Positions 6,744-9,219 of a DNA stretch of 9,219 bases are shown here, in pieces. A program made the position numbers and the translations under genes. Numbering within the stretch: position 1 is the stretch's first letter; every line of letters starts with the position of its first letter. The notes under the pieces are model-generated. The model had not been told where the DNA came from. It made no database searches and was given only the letters and a program-made list of their open reading frames with translations. Origin of the DNA: an uncultured Bacteroidia bacterium. Its GTDB lineage: Bacteria; Bacteroidota; Bacteroidia; Bacteroidales; UBA932. The DNA lies in assembly GCA_902766985.1 (NCBI GenBank), contig CACXFP010000040.1, forward strand, positions 1 through 9,219, read 5' to 3'.

Positions 6744-7952
6744 TCAGTCGCCGATAAGATCCTGCAGCAACCGGTCCAGAAGAGATTCCGCATATCCTGC
6801 CTGGATCTTGCAGATTGTCCCGGCGGGATTTATTACGACGAAGGTGGGGATTCCAGGGGTGCCGAACATACGCAGGCAAACAGACTCTCCCAAAGGATCG
6901 TTCCAGTTGTTCCAGGTTATTCCATGCTCTTTCGAGGCCTCCTTCCAAACGGCTTCGGTATCCACGCTTATGCTGACTACTTCCAGTTTTTCCGAATACT
7001 TTTCGGCGATCCTTGTCAATTCAGGGATAGATTGGATGCAAGGGGCGCACCCGCGGCTCCAGAAATCTGCCAGAACCCATTTTCCCGACATCTCCGAAAG
7101 CCGCCTTCTCCCTCCGGAGGCATCCCTGTAGAAATACTCAGGCACAGTATCTCCCTCCCGCACACGGCTGACCTTTTCAAGAAGACTGGAAATCTCACGC
7201 CCCGCATCAGAAGCCTTCTGCTCCTCTGACAGCCGTTCATATATCTGCCAGGCTGCCTCGCGATTCTCTTCGTCACCCATTGAAACACCGCCAGCGATGG
7301 ACTGCAATTCCTTGAGGGCATAACGGCCGATTTCCTCTTCCATAAGAATATCAATACTCTGCCTGGTCAGCCTGCCGGTAATGGTATGCATGGAATCCAA
7401 ATCTTCCTTCATGACCTTCCGCAAGGAATTCCTCGTTGTTTCCGTTGTGTCCGAACCATAAAACATGGCGTAGACGGCAGCGTTGCGGTGGGCGCTGATG
7501 TCCTGAAAATCCATCCAGTCTCTTGCGGACATCCTTTCAAGGAATCTTCCGCGAAGTTTCTGATCCCTGACCGGACTCTTGATCGTAGCATTGTACAGAT
7601 AGCGTCCTTCGCCGGAAACACGGACTCTCACCCCTGGTTCAAGATATAGTTCCGGACCGTTGCACAAAGGTGTCGGATATGCTCCGGAAACCTTCATCAA
7701 CTGAATGATATAATATTTGTCCGACTGAACCGAATCTATGCAGAACTGGAATTTACCATCTTTCAACGTATCCGTCATAACGCCTTTACCGGAGTTCCCG
7801 TCAATAAGGAACAGGACGGCCTCGACCGTGTCAGATGGGTTTATCCCGGAAGCCACCCCTGTTATTATGGCACCATTTTCAGGCACTGGCGACCCGCAGG
7901 AGAAGACTGCGAAGGCACAAGCAGCAACTAAAATGGATTTCAGCATTTTCAT
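6744..7952 (-). CDS. TlpA-like thioredoxin lipoprotein with DUF4369-type N-terminus
   Basis: A 402-residue envelope thiol-disulfide protein. It has a lipoprotein signal with lipobox VFSC and lipidated C19. The first domain (about residues 27-75) resembles DUF4369, common in Bacteroidota TlpA-like proteins, and a helical middle region follows. The thioredoxin domain holds the redox pair C302-A-P-C305 within FWSRGCAPC and the cis-proline loop GIPTF (367-371). It likely reduces or exchanges disulfides of exported proteins in the periplasm; the partner is unknown. The start chosen is ATG 7952, giving a compact signal peptide. ATG 7946 and 7961 are also possible, while the frame's most upstream codon (TTG at 7976) lies in the -7 box and is rejected. 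It has its own promoter, and its stop touches the stop of the convergent Hdr operon. Confidence 0.88.
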   Translation of the reverse strand: MKMLKSILVAACAFAVFSCGSPVPENGAIITGVASGINPSDTVEAVLFLIDGNSGKGVMTDTLKDGKFQFCIDSVQSDKYYIIQLMKVSGAYPTPLCNGPELYLEPGVRVRVSGEGRYLYNATIKSPVRDQKLRGRFLERMSARDWMDFQDISAHRNAAVYAMFYGSDTTETTRNSLRKVMKEDLDSMHTITGRLTRQSIDILMEEEIGRYALKELQSIAGGVSMGDEENREAAWQIYERLSEEQKASDAGREISSLLEKVSRVREGDTVPEYFYRDASGGRRRLSEMSGKWVLADFWSRGCAPCIQSIPELTRIAEKYSEKLEVVSISVDTEAVWKEASKEHGITWNNWNDPLGESVCLRMFGTPGIPTFVVINPAGTICKIQAGYAESLLDRLLQDLIGD

Positions 7953-7973
7953 ACTTGACATTTTTATTCTTGA

Positions 7974-8005
7974 CAAAAATACTTGATTTGTTTATTTCGC
8001 ACAAA
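7974..8005 (-). promoter_or_regulatory. Promoter of the thioredoxin lipoprotein gene
   Basis: On the minus strand TTTG (8002-8005), a 20-nt spacer and TATTTTTG (7974-7981) match the Bacteroidetes promoter consensus in both boxes and in spacing. The box ends 21 nt before the chosen ATG at 7952. It lies between the GH43-like gene and this gene, so the lipoprotein can be transcribed independently of the upstream glycosidase genes. Confidence 0.78.
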
Positions 8006-8067
8006 AGAATGCATTTCTGGTGAGGAGATGCCAAGCCGTCCGTGGGGATCGCCGGACTGACTTCCGT

Positions 8068-9072
8068 TTACCTTATCACCAAGGTTCGGCCGGTGTCTTC
8101 AAGGGGAAGGATGACGGGATGGGAATGGCCGCTGTTCGGCTGATGGAACACGATCTTGAGATTTCCTTCGAAATCCCGGAACACCATCGGGTGTCCTCCG
8201 TCGGCCTCGAAGATCGGCTCAGGGTCGCAGGTCCAGGGACCGGCAATCTTTCCGGAAACGGACCTGGAAATGGCCACGCAGTACTTTCCGTTTTTGAACG
8301 AGGACCAAAGAATCAGCAGTTGTCCGTCCTTTGTCTTGTAAACGAAGTTCCCGTCGGAAACGTAGGCCGGCGATGAAGACCCGTCAGGATTTTTCCACTG
8401 TTTTACAGGAGAGCACCAGGGAGCCTGGGAGGCGGTAAACAGCGTGCGGGGCTCCCCGTCCGGACCGGAAAGGTCTTTTTTCAGGGGCATGAGCTCGAAG
8501 GAACCGTCCAGCACCTGCACCCATTCGTGGCAGAAAACCATGTATGGCACCCCGTCTTCAACCCAAAGGGTGCCGTCCAGGGCCATGAAGTCTTTAGGCG
8601 TAGTCAGTTCTTTTCCAAGGGGAAGGAAGGGTCCGTCCAGGGACTTCGAACGGAAAACCTGGGTGCCCCTGTATGTGAAGTCCGGCCAGTCGTGGACGGA
8701 TTCCGCCCATTTGCGGTCGGTATTCAAGGTGGCGAAAATATACCAGTTCCCATTGTAGCTATGGACCTCAGGGGCCCAGACCGCCCCGGTGATGAAATTG
8801 TCCGCCGGAACAGTAAAAACCCGGGAAGGCCCTTTCCAGAGTTTCAGGTCCTTGCTTTTGAACGCTTCCACTCCGCCAAGCCCTTCGTCAGTTGTCGAGG
8901 ACCGGAAAAGATAATATGTCCCGGTGGCCTTGTCCGCCACGATAAAGGGGTCCCTGCAGTAGATGCTGTCAGTAGGTATCCCCGCCTCCTCAGCACCTGC
9001 GGAACTTCCGCCGTTCTTGCAGGAAACCACCACGGCAAGCATCGCCGCAAAAATTAACGGTAGCCTTTTCAT
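8068..9072 (-). CDS. GH43-like glycosidase lipoprotein
   Basis: A 334-residue lipoprotein with a five-bladed beta-propeller glycosidase domain of the GH43 kind, expected to remove arabinose, xylose or related sugars from glycans at the cell surface or in the periplasm; the exact sugar cannot be told. The signal runs MKRLPLIFAAML to the lipobox VVSC (C18). GH43 landmarks occur in order: R40-D41-P-F (general base Asp), WAPEVH at 99-104, ALDGT at 164-168 (Asp166, pKa modulator) and CHEW at 181-184 (Glu183, general acid). The ATG at 9072 was chosen because it gives a clean lipoprotein signal and sits 10 nt after the stop of the preceding gene; a GTG at 9096 would overlap that gene and add eight polar residues. 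It forms an apparent operon with the GH92-like gene upstream. No clear intrinsic terminator follows it. Confidence 0.87.
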   Translation of the reverse strand: MKRLPLIFAAMLAVVVSCKNGGSSAGAEEAGIPTDSIYCRDPFIVADKATGTYYLFRSSTTDEGLGGVEAFKSKDLKLWKGPSRVFTVPADNFITGAVWAPEVHSYNGNWYIFATLNTDRKWAESVHDWPDFTYRGTQVFRSKSLDGPFLPLGKELTTPKDFMALDGTLWVEDGVPYMVFCHEWVQVLDGSFELMPLKKDLSGPDGEPRTLFTASQAPWCSPVKQWKNPDGSSSPAYVSDGNFVYKTKDGQLLILWSSFKNGKYCVAISRSVSGKIAGPWTCDPEPIFEADGGHPMVFRDFEGNLKIVFHQPNSGHSHPVILPLEDTGRTLVIR

Positions 9073-9082
9073 TGTAAGGGAA

Positions 9083-9219
9083 TCAACGTTTTTCACTTGA
9101 AAGGGAGTAAGGGAGGTCGGAAGGGGCCGGGACCGACTTTTTCTTAGGCCGGGCGGTCATGTCGAATTCCAGGACTCCGCCACCCAGGATGTCTTCCCTT
9201 GTCAGGAACCTGCGACTCA
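9083..9219 (-). CDS. C-terminal end of a GH92-like alpha-mannosidase (partial)
   Basis: An open frame enters from the right edge and gives 44 residues before TGA at 9083-9085. It begins SRRFLTREDILGGGVLEFDM and continues with an Arg-Pro-Lys-rich, proline-containing tail. The pattern of phi-T-x-E-D-I-L-x-G-G-x-L-x-F-x-M followed about three residues later by P-K resembles the C-terminal end of GH92 family exo-alpha-mannosidases, which are abundant in Bacteroidota. Coding is further supported by the stop lying 10 nt upstream of the GH43-like start, as expected in an operon. With so little of the protein in view, the catalytic domain cannot be examined; another two-domain glycosidase is possible. 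Confidence 0.66.
   Translation of the reverse strand, partial: SRRFLTREDILGGGVLEFDMTARPKKKSVPAPSDLPYSLSSEKR

Noticed and set aside
6744..7952. Functional link of the thioredoxin lipoprotein to the Hdr operon as its disulfide partner
   Set aside because: The gene is convergent, has its own promoter and is exported, while the HdrABC subunits should be cytoplasmic; adjacency alone is not evidence.
8006..8018. AATGCATT palindrome just upstream of the lipoprotein promoter as an operator
   Set aside because: The core is only 8 bp with imperfect flanks and no second copy nearby, so chance is an adequate explanation.
8028..8060. Possible terminator after the GH43-like gene (short GTCCG/CGGAC inverted repeat)
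   Set aside because: The stem is only 5 bp with a 10-nt loop and no T tract on either strand, so it is not supported as an intrinsic terminator.
9073..9096. GTG start at 9096 for the GH43-like gene
   Set aside because: It would overlap the end of the GH92-like frame and place polar residues before the lipoprotein signal; ATG 9072 gives a standard signal peptide.

Overview
This 9.2 kb window looks like chromosomal DNA of a fairly GC-rich anaerobic Bacteroidota, most likely order Bacteroidales. The reasons are several promoters of the Bacteroidetes type (TTTG, a 19-20 nt spacer, then TAnnTTTG), starts without Shine-Dalgarno sequences, a tRNA without an encoded CCA end, a TlpA/DUF4369-type thioredoxin lipoprotein, a twin-arginine Gfo/Idh/MocA protein, and GH43- and GH92-type glycoside hydrolases. 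No species is claimed.

Layout. 1-149 (minus): tRNA-Gly(GCC) with its own promoter and an intrinsic terminator. 170-1583 (minus): an exported Gfo/Idh/MocA oxidoreductase with a promoter and a terminator. 1584-1723: a divergent intergenic region. 1724-6743 (plus): a compact five-gene operon of heterodisulfide-reductase (Hdr) type proteins. 6744-7952 (minus): a thioredoxin-like lipoprotein that meets the end of the Hdr operon with no intergenic base. 8068-9072 (minus): a GH43-like lipoprotein glycosidase. 9083-9219 (minus): the C-terminus of what appears to be a GH92 alpha-mannosidase, running off the edge. No stretch longer than 300 bases lacks a gene.

The centre of interest is the Hdr operon, in the order HdrC - HdrB - short HdrA/QmoA - small HdrC2 - a 621-residue membrane protein. 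The last protein joins a five-helix, NarI/DsrM/HdrE-like cytochrome b domain to two [4Fe-4S] sites and a complete pair of CCG domains (HdrD/DsrK-like). The set resembles a redox complex in which a flavin protein and iron-sulfur subunits are wired to the membrane quinone pool, with relatives in Qmo, Dsr, HdrDE and ETF:menaquinone oxidoreductase systems. The window holds no hydrogenase, formate dehydrogenase, MvhD, ETF, APS reductase or sulfite reductase, so the electron donor and the natural disulfide or other acceptor are unknown. HdrB has a degenerate N-terminal CCG module and HdrA is the minimal flavin core, so this is not the methanogen enzyme.

The right-hand minus-strand genes (GH92, GH43, thioredoxin lipoprotein) look like a glycan-degradation neighbourhood plus an envelope thiol-redox protein. 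Nothing in the sequence ties them functionally to the Hdr operon.
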